From assembly GCF_015627105.1 (NCBI RefSeq), contig NZ_VTDM01000008.1:61175-125174 (forward strand): a stretch of DNA of 64,000 nt. The letters run 5' to 3'. Positions 42,009-51,908 of this stretch are shown here, in pieces. A program made the translations under genes and the position numbers. Within the stretch, counting starts at the first letter, position 1. Each line of letters begins with the position of its first letter. Under the pieces are notes generated by a model, which was not told where the DNA came from, ran no database searches, and saw only the letters and a program-made list of their open reading frames with translations. The DNA comes from Acinetobacter baretiae (GTDB lineage: Bacteria > Pseudomonadota > Gammaproteobacteria > Pseudomonadales > Moraxellaceae).

Positions 42009-42999
42009 ATTGTTCATAGACTTCTTTAGCCACATTGGCTGGAGCAATATATGAAATACGTTTACCAAAGCTTCTAAGCCACCATACCAATTGCGATGTA
42101 AATGGAACCGTTGCAGTGACTTGAGTGGTATATTCATCGATCATTTCTAATGTTTGATCTTTACTTAAGGGGCTTTCATAGAACATTTGTGAAATACTAT
42201 GATCCATATGTAGTTCTAAATGTATGTTTTGAGTAGGTTTGTTGAGCTCAACTCTAAAGCCTAAAGCGCCAGACTCGATATATTCATCAATATTGAAATT
42301 GGCAGGGTGTAATGCCCGAATATCTAATACTTTGGTGAATGAAAATCGATGTAATGCAAATGTTTGTATATCTGAGTGATCTTGGCGTGTACAGATCAGA
42401 TAAATAACTGCCCCTTTTTGTACCAATGCAAGGGGATTGAGGATGTATTTTTTGTCTTGTGAGGGATTGGTTCTACTACGATATACAGCCTCAATTTGCT
42501 TGTCTTGTAATAAGCCTTCATAAATAGCTTGTTGGGCTTTTTTATCAACAATAGGAGGAATCAATGGCTGAGTTGCAGGTACAATTCTGACACGATTAAT
42601 CCACTGGCGTGCATTATTTTGTTCAGATAAACTTTGCCTTGCCAAATCAAACCACGGGTTCATTTCCTCAATCAGACTTGGTGGCAATAAATGCTTTAAA
42701 TGGTCTTCGACCATCATAAACGTGACCGCTTGCGAGCTTGTCATATGTGGTAGGCTCTGAATAGGGGCATCATCTCGCCAACGCCAACCTTGAGGAACTT
42801 CTTTATTTTTTTCTATAGGAAACCGTTCAGACAGTTGGTTCAGATCTCGTTGTATGGTTCGCATACTCACGTCAATACCATCTCGCTGTAATATGGATTC
42901 GAGCTGTCGAGTGCCTATCCATTTTCCTGTCGTGAGATGCGATAAAATTTGCCACTGTCTGTATAAGCTATTAGATGTTTCTTTTTCTTGTGTAGGCAT
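42007..42999 (-). CDS. WYL-domain transcriptional regulator
   Basis: 330 residues. N-terminal DeoR-like winged HTH (WQILSHLTTGKWIGTRQLESIL, SMRTIQRDLNQLSERFP). The central WYL domain (about 145-240) carries KKYILNPLALVQKGAVIYLI and LHRFSFTKVLDIR, followed by a WCX-type C-terminal part. WYL proteins bind ligands or nucleic acids and often regulate stress or defence genes, but no such partner genes are nearby. No operator recognised. Downstream of dnaB on the same strand, about 95 bp apart. Confidence 0.9.
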   Translation of the reverse strand: MPTQEKETSNSLYRQWQILSHLTTGKWIGTRQLESILQRDGIDVSMRTIQRDLNQLSERFPIEKNKEVPQGWRWRDDAPIQSLPHMTSSQAVTFMMVEDHLKHLLPPSLIEEMNPWFDLARQSLSEQNNARQWINRVRIVPATQPLIPPIVDKKAQQAIYEGLLQDKQIEAVYRSRTNPSQDKKYILNPLALVQKGAVIYLICTRQDHSDIQTFALHRFSFTKVLDIRALHPANFNIDEYIESGALGFRVELNKPTQNIHLELHMDHSISQMFYESPLSKDQTLEMIDEYTTQVTATVPFTSQLVWWLRSFGKRISYIAPANVAKEVYEQ

Positions 43000-43094
43000 A
43001 CGAAATAAATAGATATGATCATGCTAAATTTTCAGATAATCATACCTTAATTTAATGTGATAGGGCTATATACAATGTGAAATTTCTCACGTAC

Positions 43095-44540
43095 TTACTC
43101 ATCATCATCAAATTGATTGTAGTATTCTGGTGATAAGTTACCAAAACGAGTATATTGCCCTTCAAATGATAATCTCACGGTTCCAATCGGGCCATTACGT
43201 TGTTTGCCAATAACAATTTCAGCTGTACCGGCTTCTTTAGATTCTTTATTGTAAACTTCATCCCGATAAATAAACATAATTAAATCTGCATCTTGCTCAA
43301 TTGCCCCAGATTCCCGTAAATCTGACATAACTGGACGTTTATTTGGTCTATTTTCTAAGCTTCGATTGAGCTGTGAAAGCGCAATGACAGGGCAGTTCAT
43401 TTCTTTAGCGAGAGCTTTTAAGCTTCGAGAAATTTCGGAAATTTCCCCCACACGGTTATCACCCATTCCAGGAACTTTCATAAGTTGTAGATAATCGACC
43501 ATAATACAACCGATTTTACCATCATGTTGTTTAGCAATACGTCTAGCTCTGGATCGAAGCTCTGTAGGGGGGAGGGCTGATGAGTCGTCAATATAAAGTA
43601 GTTTTTCTTGAAGTTGTAAGATGCTCGCAGTGACTTTAGACCATTCATCATCATCTAATTTTCCAGAGCGTAAATGGCCTTGGTGTATTTTACCAATCGA
43701 TGAAATCATACGCATAGCGATGGAATCTGCAGGCATTTCCATGGAAAATACAAGTGCAGGTAAATTGCTGTTGAATAATACACTTTCGACAAGATTCATT
43801 GCAAAGGTTGTTTTACCCATAGATGGACGTGCAGCAACAATAATAAGATCACCTGCTTGCATACCTGACGTTTTATTGTCTAATTCAATAAACCCTGTAG
43901 AAAGCCCTGTGATACTACCTTCAAGCTGTGACAATTCATCTAATTTATTAAATACACTCGATACAACAGCCGTAATTGGTTTTGGGCCTACAGATTTTTT
44001 ATTATTATTATGTTGTTCTGTAATGGAAAAAATATTACTTTCTGCGATGTCTAATATATCAGATACGCTACGCCCTTTTGTGTCATAGGCATTAATTAAA
44101 ATTTCATTGCCTGCTTTAATCATATGGCGCAGTGTGGAAAATTCTTTAATTTTTTGAGCGTAGGTTTCTAAGTTGTAAAAACTAGATGGTGAGTCAGACA
44201 TGAGCTGCATTAAATAGCTTTCGCCACCAATACTTTCAATAAGTTTTTGATTGGTTAACCAATCATGTACAAGTACTGCATCGTAAGGAGAGTTCATTTG
44301 AGCAAGTTTTTCAATGGCTCTAAAAATATATTTGTGTCGTGTGGCATAAAAGTCATTTTCTTCTAAAATATCACTGACTTGTTCAAATGACTCAGCAACT
44401 GTCATTAGTGCTGTGAGTACAGCTTGTTCTATAGATAGGTTATGTGGTGGTGTACGTAACTCTTTAATTTGGCTACTTGTTTTTTGTTCAGAAGGGATGT
44501 TGGTAGACTGCTCTGAGTTTTTGGCATTTGCCTGAGACAT
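43095..44540 (-). CDS. dnaB: Replicative DNA helicase DnaB
   Basis: Hexameric 5'-3' helicase of the replisome. 481 residues from the ATG at 44540 (MSQANAKNSEQS), chosen because AAGG lies 8 nt upstream; an in-frame extension of seven codons has no site. N-terminal primase-interaction domain (about 35-150, HNLSIEQAVLTALMT, YDAVLVHDWL). RecA-like domain with Walker A ARPSMGKTTFAMN, DnaB motif MEMPADSIAMRM, Walker B IMVDYLQLM, and C-terminal EQDADLIMFIYRDEVYNKESK. Located downstream of rplI, as in many proteobacteria. Confidence 0.98.
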   Translation of the reverse strand: MSQANAKNSEQSTNIPSEQKTSSQIKELRTPPHNLSIEQAVLTALMTVAESFEQVSDILEENDFYATRHKYIFRAIEKLAQMNSPYDAVLVHDWLTNQKLIESIGGESYLMQLMSDSPSSFYNLETYAQKIKEFSTLRHMIKAGNEILINAYDTKGRSVSDILDIAESNIFSITEQHNNNKKSVGPKPITAVVSSVFNKLDELSQLEGSITGLSTGFIELDNKTSGMQAGDLIIVAARPSMGKTTFAMNLVESVLFNSNLPALVFSMEMPADSIAMRMISSIGKIHQGHLRSGKLDDDEWSKVTASILQLQEKLLYIDDSSALPPTELRSRARRIAKQHDGKIGCIMVDYLQLMKVPGMGDNRVGEISEISRSLKALAKEMNCPVIALSQLNRSLENRPNKRPVMSDLRESGAIEQDADLIMFIYRDEVYNKESKEAGTAEIVIGKQRNGPIGTVRLSFEGQYTRFGNLSPEYYNQFDDDE

Positions 44541-44650
44541 AAAAAAACCTTGTGCTGACAAATTGTTAAAATAAAAGGCAGATAGAAGCGGATTGAGATT
44601 ATAAGTTTTTATAGGATTAAAAACTAGTATTACGAATAATTTTAGCGATC

Positions 44651-44683
44651 AAAAAAAAGAGCATGCAGATGCATGCTCTTTTT
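44651..44683 (-). terminator. Terminator of the rpsF-rpsR-rplI operon
   Basis: AAAGAGCATGCA / TGCATGCTCTTT (44656-44667 / 44670-44681) is a long near-perfect stem; on the minus strand it is followed by eight T (44651-44658). It separates rplI from dnaB. Confidence 0.85.
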
Positions 44684-44694
44684 AGACTGAAAAC

Positions 44695-45141
44695 TTACTC
44701 AGAAACGATAGTTACGAGTACGTCTGCAGAAACGTCATGATGTAATTGAATAGCGATGTTGAATTCACCAGTATGACGAAGTGCGCCATTTGGTAAGCGT
44801 ACTTCCGCACGATCAACACTTAAGCCAGCATTTGTTAATGCATCAGCAATATCACGAGTACCAATTGAACCGAAGAGTTTACCTTCATCACCAGCTTTTG
44901 CTGTGATAACGATATTTACTTCGTCTAATTGATCAGCACGTGCTTGTGCTGCGCCAAGTACTTCAGCTTCTTGCTTTTCTAGTTCAGCACGACGTGCTTC
45001 AAAAGCAGCAGTATTTGCTTCGGTTGCAGCAACCGCTTGACCTTGAGGGATCAAATAGTTACGGCCGTAACCTGCTTTTACTGAAACTTTGTCACCTAGT
45101 TTTCCAAGGTTTTTAATACGTTGTAATAAGATAACGTCCAC
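44695..45141 (-). CDS. rplI: 50S ribosomal protein L9
   Basis: 148 residues (E. coli 149). The N-terminal rRNA-binding domain begins [33 protein letters not shown] long connecting helix ([24 protein letters not shown]) leads to the C-terminal domain [18 protein letters not shown]. Last gene of the rpsF-rpsR-rplI operon, 8 bp after rpsR. Confidence 0.98.
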   Translation of the reverse strand: MDVILLQRIKNLGKLGDKVSVKAGYGRNYLIPQGQAVAATEANTAAFEARRAELEKQEAEVLGAAQARADQLDEVNIVITAKAGDEGKLFGSIGTRDIADALTNAGLSVDRAEVRLPNGALRHTGEFNIAIQLHHDVSADVLVTIVSE

Positions 45142-45149
45142 AGCTCACC

Positions 45150-45377
45150 TCACTTATGGTTGTCAGTGTACGGAATCAAAGCCAAGAAACGAGCTTGTTT
45201 GATGGCAAGCGCTAGTTGGCGTTGATAGCGTGCTTTAGTACCAGTGATACGGCTAGGAACAATTTTGCCGTTTTCAGTGATGTACTGCTTTAAAGTATCG
45301 ATATCTTTATAGTCGATGTATGCAACTTTCTCTGCTGTGAAGCGACAGAACTTGCGACGACGGTAAAAACGTGCCAT
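45150..45377 (-). CDS. rpsR: 30S ribosomal protein S18
   Basis: 75 residues (E. coli 75). [25 protein letters not shown] and [27 protein letters not shown] are diagnostic. It partners with S6 in the 30S platform and, as an S6:S18 heterodimer, is a known mRNA-binding autoregulator. 11 bp after rpsF. Confidence 0.98.
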   Translation of the reverse strand: MARFYRRRKFCRFTAEKVAYIDYKDIDTLKQYITENGKIVPSRITGTKARYQRQLALAIKQARFLALIPYTDNHK

Positions 45378-45388
45378 GTGTGTTCTCC

Positions 45389-45778
45389 TTATGCTTCAGC
45401 AGAGTCTTGAGTTGAATGTTGTGCTTCTTCACGCTGTGCTTTACGAGCACGCTTTTCTTCAGCACTCTTTGCAAGCAAAGATTCTTCTGTGATTGCGCTG
45501 TCACGACGAATAACGACATTACGGATAATGGCATCGTTGTAACGGAACAATTCATTTAATTCGTCAAGTGTAGTTTGACCACATTCAACGTTCATTAAAA
45601 TGTAATGTGCTTTATGAATTTTATTGATAGGGTATGCCAATTGGCGACGGCCCCAATCTTCTAAGCGGTGAATTTGACCTTCAGCTTCTTTAATGTGAGA
45701 GATATAGCGTTCAACCATACCTACCACTTGATCGCTTTGGTCAGGATGTACCAAAAGTACGATTTCGTAGTGACGCAT
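45389..45778 (-). CDS. rpsF: 30S ribosomal protein S6
   Basis: 129 residues (E. coli 131). Begins [18 protein letters not shown]; ferredoxin-like fold with [26 protein letters not shown]. The C-terminal tail is charged ([14 protein letters not shown]) and ends ...TQDSAEA; E. coli S6 carries a Glu-rich tail extended by RimK, which is not present in that form here. First gene of the operon, preceded by a structured leader that pairs its Shine-Dalgarno. Confidence 0.98.
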   Translation of the reverse strand: MRHYEIVLLVHPDQSDQVVGMVERYISHIKEAEGQIHRLEDWGRRQLAYPINKIHKAHYILMNVECGQTTLDELNELFRYNDAIIRNVVIRRDSAITEESLLAKSAEEKRARKAQREEAQHSTQDSAEA

Positions 45779-45784
45779 TGTCAG

Positions 45785-45828
45785 CTCCTTACGGATTGTG
45801 CAGCCTCTTTATTCATAGAGGCAAGGAG
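45785..45828 (-). promoter_or_regulatory. Candidate S6:S18-binding autoregulatory leader of rpsF
   Basis: On the minus strand CTCCTT (45828-45823) can pair with the Shine-Dalgarno AAGGAG (45790-45785), and GCCTCT (45822-45817) with AGAGGC (45808-45803). Between the two stems lies a one-sided 12-nt internal loop that contains CCG (45794-45792). This P1, CCG loop, P2 arrangement is that of the ribosomal S6:S18 mRNA motif, in which the complex binds CCG and blocks translation. Confidence 0.7.
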
Positions 45829-45929
45829 TCATACTAATTAGTTTAGTATGTCGCATAAGCGAAGCGAGATACTAAAGGAATTTGATTTTTTTTTCAAGTC
45901 ATGTATGAAAAATCGATGGAAATAAGATA

Positions 45930-45957
45930 AAAATAGAGTGTTCGTCCACTCTATTTT
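45930..45957 (-). terminator. Terminator of the cyo operon
   Basis: AAAATAGAGTG (45930-45940) and CACTCTATTTT (45947-45957) are perfect 11-bp arms with a 6-nt loop. On the minus strand the stem runs into TTTTATCTT. It lies 8 bp downstream of the cyoE stop. Confidence 0.78.
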
Positions 45958-45964
45958 GATTGCT

Positions 45965-46843
45965 CTAAAACAAAGGTAGTTGAGGAGCGGGAGATTGGTA
46001 ACTGAAACTTAAGCTAATACTTAAAGCTGTGATTAAAATCACCGAATAAAGAAAATAGCGTTTTGCCCACAGTTGATCATCTTTTGTTTTAAAACCAATA
46101 ATCGATAAATAAATCCAATAAGCACATAGGGTATTGAATGTAATTAAGAAAAATATATTTGTATAATTAAAACAATATAGACCATTGAGAACTGCTGTAA
46201 ATAAAAGTACGTAAATAAAAGATTCTATTTTTGTACGTTTAATTGAGCGTGCAACAGGTAGGATAGGAATGTTTGCATTTTTGTAGTCATCAAAGCGATA
46301 AATAGCTATACCCCAAGAATGTGGCATTTGCCATAAACCATACGCTAAAAATACAAGTAGTGCCGCAATATCAAAAGAATGGGATACAGCAGTATAGCCA
46401 ACAACAGGTGGACAAGCCCCTGAGATACTACCAATCACTGTTTGGTGAATAGATGTGCGTTTTGACCAAAGACTATAGAAAAATACATACACAATAAAAC
46501 CAAGTACAGCCGCTCCAAATGCATAAATATTTGTAAACACCCATAACATCGTTAAACCACATACACCTAAAATAAATGCATAAATGAGTGCAGCAGTGGG
46601 AGAGATGGTTTTTGTCACCAATGCACGATTTTGTGTGCGGTGCATTTTATGATCGATGTCTTGGTCGATAAAATTATTGATAACACAGCCCGATGCCACA
46701 ACCAAACTTGTGCCAATGAGTGTGACGAAGAGGAGAAGGATATCTATGTTTCCTTGGGCGGCTAGGAAGAAGCCACCCAAGGTAGTAACGAAGTTACCAA
46801 AGATAATCCCTGGTTTTGTCAGGATTATATATTTTTTCAGCAT
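45965..46843 (-). CDS. cyoE: Protoheme IX farnesyltransferase (heme O synthase) CyoE
   Basis: UbiA-type prenyltransferase that makes heme O for cytochrome bo3. 292 residues, about nine helices. Motifs: KPGIIFGNFVTTLGGF, NNFIDQDIDHKMHRTQNRAL (first Asp-rich motif), WSKRTSIHQTVIGSISGACPPVVGY, and YRFDDYKNANIPILPV (second Asp-rich motif). 10 bp after cyoD; last gene of the operon. Confidence 0.97.
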   Translation of the reverse strand: MLKKYIILTKPGIIFGNFVTTLGGFFLAAQGNIDILLLFVTLIGTSLVVASGCVINNFIDQDIDHKMHRTQNRALVTKTISPTAALIYAFILGVCGLTMLWVFTNIYAFGAAVLGFIVYVFFYSLWSKRTSIHQTVIGSISGACPPVVGYTAVSHSFDIAALLVFLAYGLWQMPHSWGIAIYRFDDYKNANIPILPVARSIKRTKIESFIYVLLFTAVLNGLYCFNYTNIFFLITFNTLCAYWIYLSIIGFKTKDDQLWAKRYFLYSVILITALSISLSFSYQSPAPQLPLF

Positions 46844-46853
46844 GACGACCAGT

Positions 46854-47180
46854 TTAGATCATCATGTTGTAGTGAAGATAATTCATTACCCATACAGAAC
46901 CAATCAGCAAGATTGCGATCGTTAAGATGGTATAAATGAAAGCAATTACATTCCAGCGTTGCTCTTCTGATGCATTCATATGCAAGAAAAAGATTAACTG
47001 AACAAGAATTTGGATAATTGCAGTAATTCCCACCACAGAAAGAAGAAATGTTCTACTAAAACCACCTGTCATCACCATACCAAAAGGCAGGATAGTTAAG
47101 ATGATCGATAGAATGAAGCCAATTGTATATTGCTTCATACTTCCATGTGATGCACCAGAGGCGTGATTATCATGACTCAT
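46854..47180 (-). CDS. cyoD: Cytochrome bo3 ubiquinol oxidase subunit IV CyoD
   Basis: 108 residues (E. coli 109) with three transmembrane helices: [42 protein letters not shown] and [34 protein letters not shown] is the conserved loop. Non-catalytic, aids assembly of the CuB site. Its ATG overlaps the cyoC stop by 4 bp. Confidence 0.97.
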   Translation of the reverse strand: MSHDNHASGASHGSMKQYTIGFILSIILTILPFGMVMTGGFSRTFLLSVVGITAIIQILVQLIFFLHMNASEEQRWNVIAFIYTILTIAILLIGSVWVMNYLHYNMMI

Positions 47181-47797
47181 GAGATAGCTCCCATTAAGTA
47201 AACAACACTAAATACACAAATCCATACGATGTCTAAGAAGTGCCAAAAAAGGCTTAGACAAGCTAGACGACGTGTATTTGGCAAAGTTAAACCATTTTTC
47301 TTAATCTGCAGCATTAAAATAATCATCCAGACAATACCAGATGTTACGTGAATACCGTGAGTACCCACCAGTGTAAAGAATGCAGATAAGAAAGCACTAT
47401 GTGTTGGTCCATGCCCAGCTTCAACAAGGTGATAGAACTCGTAAAGTTCCATACCAATAAAGGCCATACCAAATAAACAGGTGATCATAAGCCAAGTTAA
47501 AACACCATTTACATTGTTTTTATACCGTGCAAGCACAGCAAAGCCAAATGTAACTGACGAAATAAGCAGGGCAAACGTTTCAACCAAAACGAAGCTTAAA
47601 GATTCGCTAAATAACTCATGTGGTGTTGGCGTTCCAGCTGGAATATGTGATTGTAAAACCACGTATGCAATGAAGAGCGTACCGAAAAGCACAAGATCGC
47701 TCATCAAGTAAGTCCAGAAACCAAATACAGTAATGTCTGTATCGTCATGATGATGTTCATCATGACTATTGTTTCCGTGATGAAGTACTTCAGCCAT
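47177..47797 (-). CDS. cyoC: Cytochrome bo3 ubiquinol oxidase subunit III CyoC
   Basis: 206 residues (E. coli 204), five helices. His/Asp-rich N-terminus ([26 protein letters not shown]). [43 protein letters not shown], and the C-terminal [29 protein letters not shown] match subunit III of heme-copper oxidases. Overlaps cyoD, 3 bp after cyoB. Confidence 0.97.
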   Translation of the reverse strand: MAEVLHHGNNSHDEHHHDDTDITVFGFWTYLMSDLVLFGTLFIAYVVLQSHIPAGTPTPHELFSESLSFVLVETFALLISSVTFGFAVLARYKNNVNGVLTWLMITCLFGMAFIGMELYEFYHLVEAGHGPTHSAFLSAFFTLVGTHGIHVTSGIVWMIILMLQIKKNGLTLPNTRRLACLSLFWHFLDIVWICVFSVVYLMGAIS

Positions 47798-47800
47798 GTT

Positions 47801-49795
47801 TTAGTCCTTCTTCAAGTGTTTTTCTAAAATGGCAAAGCGTTCATTTTCGATACGCTCAACTTCAGCAGCAGGAACGTAATAGTCCACTTTCTTAGTGTTA
47901 CTACTATTGATTAAAGTAATAATAGTTGCTACGAAAGAAACAATTACAAGCCACCAAATATGCCAAATCAGCGCAAAACCTAAAAGAGTGATCAATATTG
48001 CCATAATAAAGCCAGCAGAGCGGTTTGTAGGCATATGAACATCTTCATATTTTGCAGGTTTGTTATAAGCAACACCATTTTCTTTATCTAACCAAAAACG
48101 ATCGATGTGTTCGCCTTGTGGTAAATATGCAAAGTTATAAAAAGGTGCTGGTGACGATGTTGACCATTCAAGTGTACGGCCATCACCCCATGCATCACCT
48201 GTGTAATCCATGTTGTCTTTGCGTTGTAAGAAGCCAACAACGATTTGCATAATAAAACATGCGATCGCTAATGCAATAAGAACAGCACCAATCATCGCAA
48301 TTGCAAGATATGGTGTCCATTCTGGGTTGTCATAAGTACTTAAGCGACGTGTCATACCCATGAAACCGAGGATATATAACGGCATAAATGCAAAATAGAA
48401 ACCGATGAACCATAACCAAAATGATGCTTTGCCCCATGCTTCGTTGAGTTTCCAACCAAACATTTTTGGCCACCAAAATACAATACCTGCAAATAGTCCA
48501 AATACGACACCACCAATAATTACGTTATGGAAGTGAGCGATTAAGAATAATGAGTTATGTACCAAGAAATCGGCTGGTGGTAGAGCCATTAATACGCCTG
48601 TTAGACCACCAATACCAAAAGTGACTAAGAAGCCTAAAGTCCATAGCATAGGTGAGGTATACGTAATACGACCTTTGTACATGGTAAAGAGCCACGAGAA
48701 AATTTTAACCCCTGTTGGGATTGCAATAACCATGGTCATAATACCAAAGAATGCATTCACGTTTGCACCTGCACCCATCGTAAAGAAGTGGTGTAACCAA
48801 ACGATTAACGACAGTACAGCAATTGCTAGTGTTGCGTAAACCATGGTTTTATAACCAAACAATGCTTTACGTGCAAACGTAGGTACAATTTCAGAGTAAA
48901 TACCAAAAGCAGGTAGTACTAAGATGTACACTTCAGGGTGACCCCATGTCCAAATCAAGTTCACATAGAGCATTGCACTACCGCCAAGCTCATTGGTGAA
49001 GAAATGGAAATCAAAGTAACGGTCAAGTGTGAGCATTGCAATGGTTGCTGTCAGTACAGGGAATGTTGCAACAATCAGGATACATGTTGCTAAAATTGTC
49101 CATGTAAAGATAGGCATATCCATGAGTTTCATGCCAGGCGTACGCATTTTTACGATTGTTACAAGGAAGTTTACCCCTGTAAGTAACGTGCCTAGCCCTG
49201 AAATTTGCAATGACCAAATCCAATAGTCGACACCAACACCTGGTGAGTATTGAATACCTGATAATGGTGGATAAGCAAGCCAACCTGTTGCACCGAACTC
49301 ACCAAGTACGAGTGATGCCATAATTAGCGCTGCAGCACCTGCAAATAACCAAAAGCTAAATTGGTTAAGAATTGGAAAGGCAACGTCGCGTGCACCAATT
49401 TGTAATGGTACAACGATGTTCATTAAGCCAACAACAAGACCCATTGCCACAAAGAAGATCATAATTACACCATGTGCGGTGAAAATTTGATCGTAGTGGT
49501 CTGGGTGTAAATAGCCTGTACCGCCACTCCCTGCAAGGAATAGTTGTAAACGCATCATAAATGCATCTGCAAAACCACGCAGTAACATGACAACGGATAC
49601 AATGATATACATGATACCAATTTTTTTATGGTCTACAGATGTCGCCCACTCTCTCCACAGATATCCCCATTTTTTGAAGTAGGTGATTCCTGTAAATAGA
49701 GTAATAGCACCAAGCGCCATAATGATTGCGGTAACAATTACGATGGGTTCTTTTGGAATAGCACCCCATCCAAGTTTACCTAATAGCATCTCCAT
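47801..49795 (-). CDS. cyoB: Cytochrome bo3 ubiquinol oxidase subunit I CyoB
   Basis: Catalytic subunit carrying heme b, heme o3 and CuB; reduces oxygen to water and pumps protons. 664 residues (E. coli 663). [14 protein letters not shown] holds a heme b His; [17 protein letters not shown] contains the CuB His cross-linked to Tyr; [11 protein letters not shown] holds two CuB His; [13 protein letters not shown] holds heme His pair. 3 bp separate it from cyoA. Confidence 0.98.
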   Translation of the reverse strand: MEMLLGKLGWGAIPKEPIVIVTAIIMALGAITLFTGITYFKKWGYLWREWATSVDHKKIGIMYIIVSVVMLLRGFADAFMMRLQLFLAGSGGTGYLHPDHYDQIFTAHGVIMIFFVAMGLVVGLMNIVVPLQIGARDVAFPILNQFSFWLFAGAAALIMASLVLGEFGATGWLAYPPLSGIQYSPGVGVDYWIWSLQISGLGTLLTGVNFLVTIVKMRTPGMKLMDMPIFTWTILATCILIVATFPVLTATIAMLTLDRYFDFHFFTNELGGSAMLYVNLIWTWGHPEVYILVLPAFGIYSEIVPTFARKALFGYKTMVYATLAIAVLSLIVWLHHFFTMGAGANVNAFFGIMTMVIAIPTGVKIFSWLFTMYKGRITYTSPMLWTLGFLVTFGIGGLTGVLMALPPADFLVHNSLFLIAHFHNVIIGGVVFGLFAGIVFWWPKMFGWKLNEAWGKASFWLWFIGFYFAFMPLYILGFMGMTRRLSTYDNPEWTPYLAIAMIGAVLIALAIACFIMQIVVGFLQRKDNMDYTGDAWGDGRTLEWSTSSPAPFYNFAYLPQGEHIDRFWLDKENGVAYNKPAKYEDVHMPTNRSAGFIMAILITLLGFALIWHIWWLVIVSFVATIITLINSSNTKKVDYYVPAAEVERIENERFAILEKHLKKD

Positions 49796-49798
49796 GTT

Positions 49799-50839
49799 TT
49801 ATTCTCCTGCAGAGGCTGCATGTTGCATATTTGCTTGAGAAGAACCCTGAGAACCATAGTAGTTACTCATGTATTTATTAATAACTTTTTTAAATAAATC
49901 TGGTTCAACTGAAGAATAGTATGTCACAGGATGTGGCTTCGTTGGGTAAGGGCCCATACGTTCAGCTTGTTCGGCAATTTCTTTTTGTTTAGGTGTTCTT
50001 GCATCCATTAACATAGCTTCGATTTGGTGATGCGAACGTTCACCATCGCGTAGCGCTTGTAATGTTGCAAAATCTAAAGTGCCTTTTTGTTCAGCTGATG
50101 TATTGTTTTCGATACCTTTACCAGCTTGAATGTCACTTACCCATTTTTTAAAGTCAGTTTCAGTCACACTATGTGCTTTAAAGTACATTTGTGAGAAACC
50201 ATAGCCATTGTAGTTTGAAGCGAAACCACGGAATATACCAACTTCATTCGCGAGAACATGTAGGTGAGTCTGCATACCTGCCATTGCATATATTTGACCT
50301 GCCAACTGTGGAATGAAGAAAGACGTCATTGTAAAGTCAGAAGTGATATGAAAGTGCACCGGTGTTTGTTCAGGGAAACGCAGTTCGTTAACCGTTGCAA
50401 TTTTTTGCTCAGGATATACAAATACCCATTTGAACGGTTCTGCGATCACTTGAATATCTACAGGTTTCTTATCAGATTCTGCATCAAGCGGTCTATATGG
50501 ATCGTACTGGTGAGAGCCCCACCATGCCATCCAAGCCAATATAGCGATAATAATAATAGGTATGCCCCAAACAACGATTTCAATCGCAGTTGAGTGCGCC
50601 CATGTCGGTTTATAGTCTGCATCTTTATTTGACGCGCGATATTTCCAACCAAACCAAAGAGCCATAATAATCGATGGAATGACCACCAATAGCATTAGGT
50701 AAATTGCAGTCATCATTAAGCCGCTTTGGCCTGCTGCAACTGGACCTTTTGAGTTTAGAAGTACTAAATCACCACCACACCCACTGAGAAGTGCAGAAAT
50801 CACAGATAAAGACAATACAGCTAATATTGTTTGTCTCAT
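49799..50839 (-). CDS. cyoA: Cytochrome bo3 ubiquinol oxidase subunit II CyoA
   Basis: 346 residues from the ATG at 50839, chosen because GAGGTT lies at ribosome-site distance and it starts a lipoprotein signal peptide (MRQTILAVLSLSVISALLSGC, lipobox LSGC). Two membrane helices follow, then a cupredoxin domain lacking CuA, as in quinol oxidases (VHFHITSDFTMTSFFIPQLAG, QIYAMAGMQTHLHVLANE). The C-terminal COX-aromatic-rich region contains FSQMYFKAHSVTE. First gene of cyoABCDE. Confidence 0.97.
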   Translation of the reverse strand: MRQTILAVLSLSVISALLSGCGGDLVLLNSKGPVAAGQSGLMMTAIYLMLLVVIPSIIMALWFGWKYRASNKDADYKPTWAHSTAIEIVVWGIPIIIIAILAWMAWWGSHQYDPYRPLDAESDKKPVDIQVIAEPFKWVFVYPEQKIATVNELRFPEQTPVHFHITSDFTMTSFFIPQLAGQIYAMAGMQTHLHVLANEVGIFRGFASNYNGYGFSQMYFKAHSVTETDFKKWVSDIQAGKGIENNTSAEQKGTLDFATLQALRDGERSHHQIEAMLMDARTPKQKEIAEQAERMGPYPTKPHPVTYYSSVEPDLFKKVINKYMSNYYGSQGSSQANMQHAASAGE

Positions 50840-51014
50840 TTTACAACCTCGGTGAAGAGAGCCCATGTATATTGGATTATAACTATGGGATAGCGATTAT
50901 AGTGACGGTAACTTTATCATTAAATATTTAAAGTCTATTACACCGCTACTTTATAGGGCATTATGCCTCATATTAATCAACTACGCTACATTCAGAGGCT
51001 TTAAAGTTAGGAGT

Positions 51015-51045
51015 TTTAAATCCAACAGTTTAAGTTGGATTTAAA
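51015..51045. repeat. Perfect 12-bp inverted repeat between the RDD gene and cyoA
   Basis: TTTAAATCCAAC (51015-51026) and GTTGGATTTAAA (51034-51045) around the 7-nt loop AGTTTAA. No T run follows on either strand, so it is not a normal intrinsic terminator. It lies 175 bp upstream of the cyoA ATG. The cyo promoter presumably lies within the same 282-bp gap; TATAAT elements are seen on the minus strand at 50876-50881 and 50896-50901. Confidence 0.6.
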
Positions 51046-51121
51046 GCAATCCTATGTATATATGTATATATAATAGTGACTTATTGTTATTTTACGTTTT
51101 TTTTAAAGGTATTTTTTTTGT

Positions 51122-51844
51122 TTAATTTTTGTTCATACGAATCACTTTTGTTTTGGCTAAGCGATCATGTAATGCTTGACGATTTTTTCCAAGAGCGAAA
51201 GCATAGTCAATAATACTCATTAAAGGGCTTGAAAGAAGATTAAATACAATAAAAAATACACTACGAATAAGAAAAATACGGGTAAGTGGGACTTTTTCAT
51301 CAGTTTTTTGGTCAATAATTTTTATTTTAGTGATCATTTTTCCAAGACTTTGCCCATACTTATTGAGCAAGAATGCTTGAATTGCTAAAACAATAATTAC
51401 GTATATAAACATGGCAAACCAGGCTTGGCTTGGTATTAACTGAATGAGTTGCTCTTGTGCTGCTGTACTAAATCCATTTCCTAAAGATTCTATTTGCTTG
51501 GCATTTTCTTCACTAATGAAAAATGAAGGGACAATGAGTGCGGACAATAAAATGAGCATGTCTACGATTTTAGCAACGGCTCGAGATGAAATACTCGCTA
51601 GTTCAAGAGTTGTATGCGTTGATTGTTTGGTTTGAATAGGTTCGTTTTCATTGCTGTATTGGTAACCTTGAGGGAGGTATTGTAGCTGCCCACGGGTGAG
51701 TTCTCCGAGAGTTTTCCACTCAGTCATGCCTTGATGCCATACCAAATCAGTCAGTAAAATCTGTTGATCTTGGAGCATTTGATTGAGTTGCTCTAGGGAG
51801 TATGGTCCAGCTTGCTGACTATTTCGAGCCAAATAAATTTGCAT
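51122..51844 (-). CDS. GYF_2/RDD domain membrane protein
   Basis: 240 residues. The N-terminal GYF_2-like domain (1-55) carries QAGPYSLEQLNQML, ILLTDLVWHQGMTEWKTLGEL. An RDD membrane domain follows with three helices (about 90-112, 145-168, 190-215), KIVDMLILLSALIVPSFF, QSLGKMITKIKII, and the C-terminal NRQALHDRLAKTKVIR (RDD/HDxxAxT signature). Function unknown; RDD proteins are linked to transport or stress in some bacteria. Located between ppsA and cyoA, all on the minus strand, with terminators or gaps on both sides. Confidence 0.88.
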   Translation of the reverse strand: MQIYLARNSQQAGPYSLEQLNQMLQDQQILLTDLVWHQGMTEWKTLGELTRGQLQYLPQGYQYSNENEPIQTKQSTHTTLELASISSRAVAKIVDMLILLSALIVPSFFISEENAKQIESLGNGFSTAAQEQLIQLIPSQAWFAMFIYVIIVLAIQAFLLNKYGQSLGKMITKIKIIDQKTDEKVPLTRIFLIRSVFFIVFNLLSSPLMSIIDYAFALGKNRQALHDRLAKTKVIRMNKN

Positions 51845-51861
51845 AAAACTATAATCTCATT

Positions 51862-51889
51862 AAAAAAGACCCTTGAAAGGGTCTTTTTT
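51862..51889 (-). terminator. Terminator of ppsA
   Basis: AAAAAAGACCCTT (51862-51874) and AAGGGTCTTTTTT (51877-51889) form a GC-containing stem with a tight loop. It runs into a T6 tract on the minus strand, 20 bp after the ppsA stop and just before the RDD gene. Confidence 0.85.
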
Positions 51890-51908
51890 AACACGTTTTT
51901 AAGATAAC

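Noticed and set aside
43621..44088. 155-codon plus-strand frame within dnaB
   Set aside because: Antisense to the DnaB ATPase core; no start context or recognisable domain.
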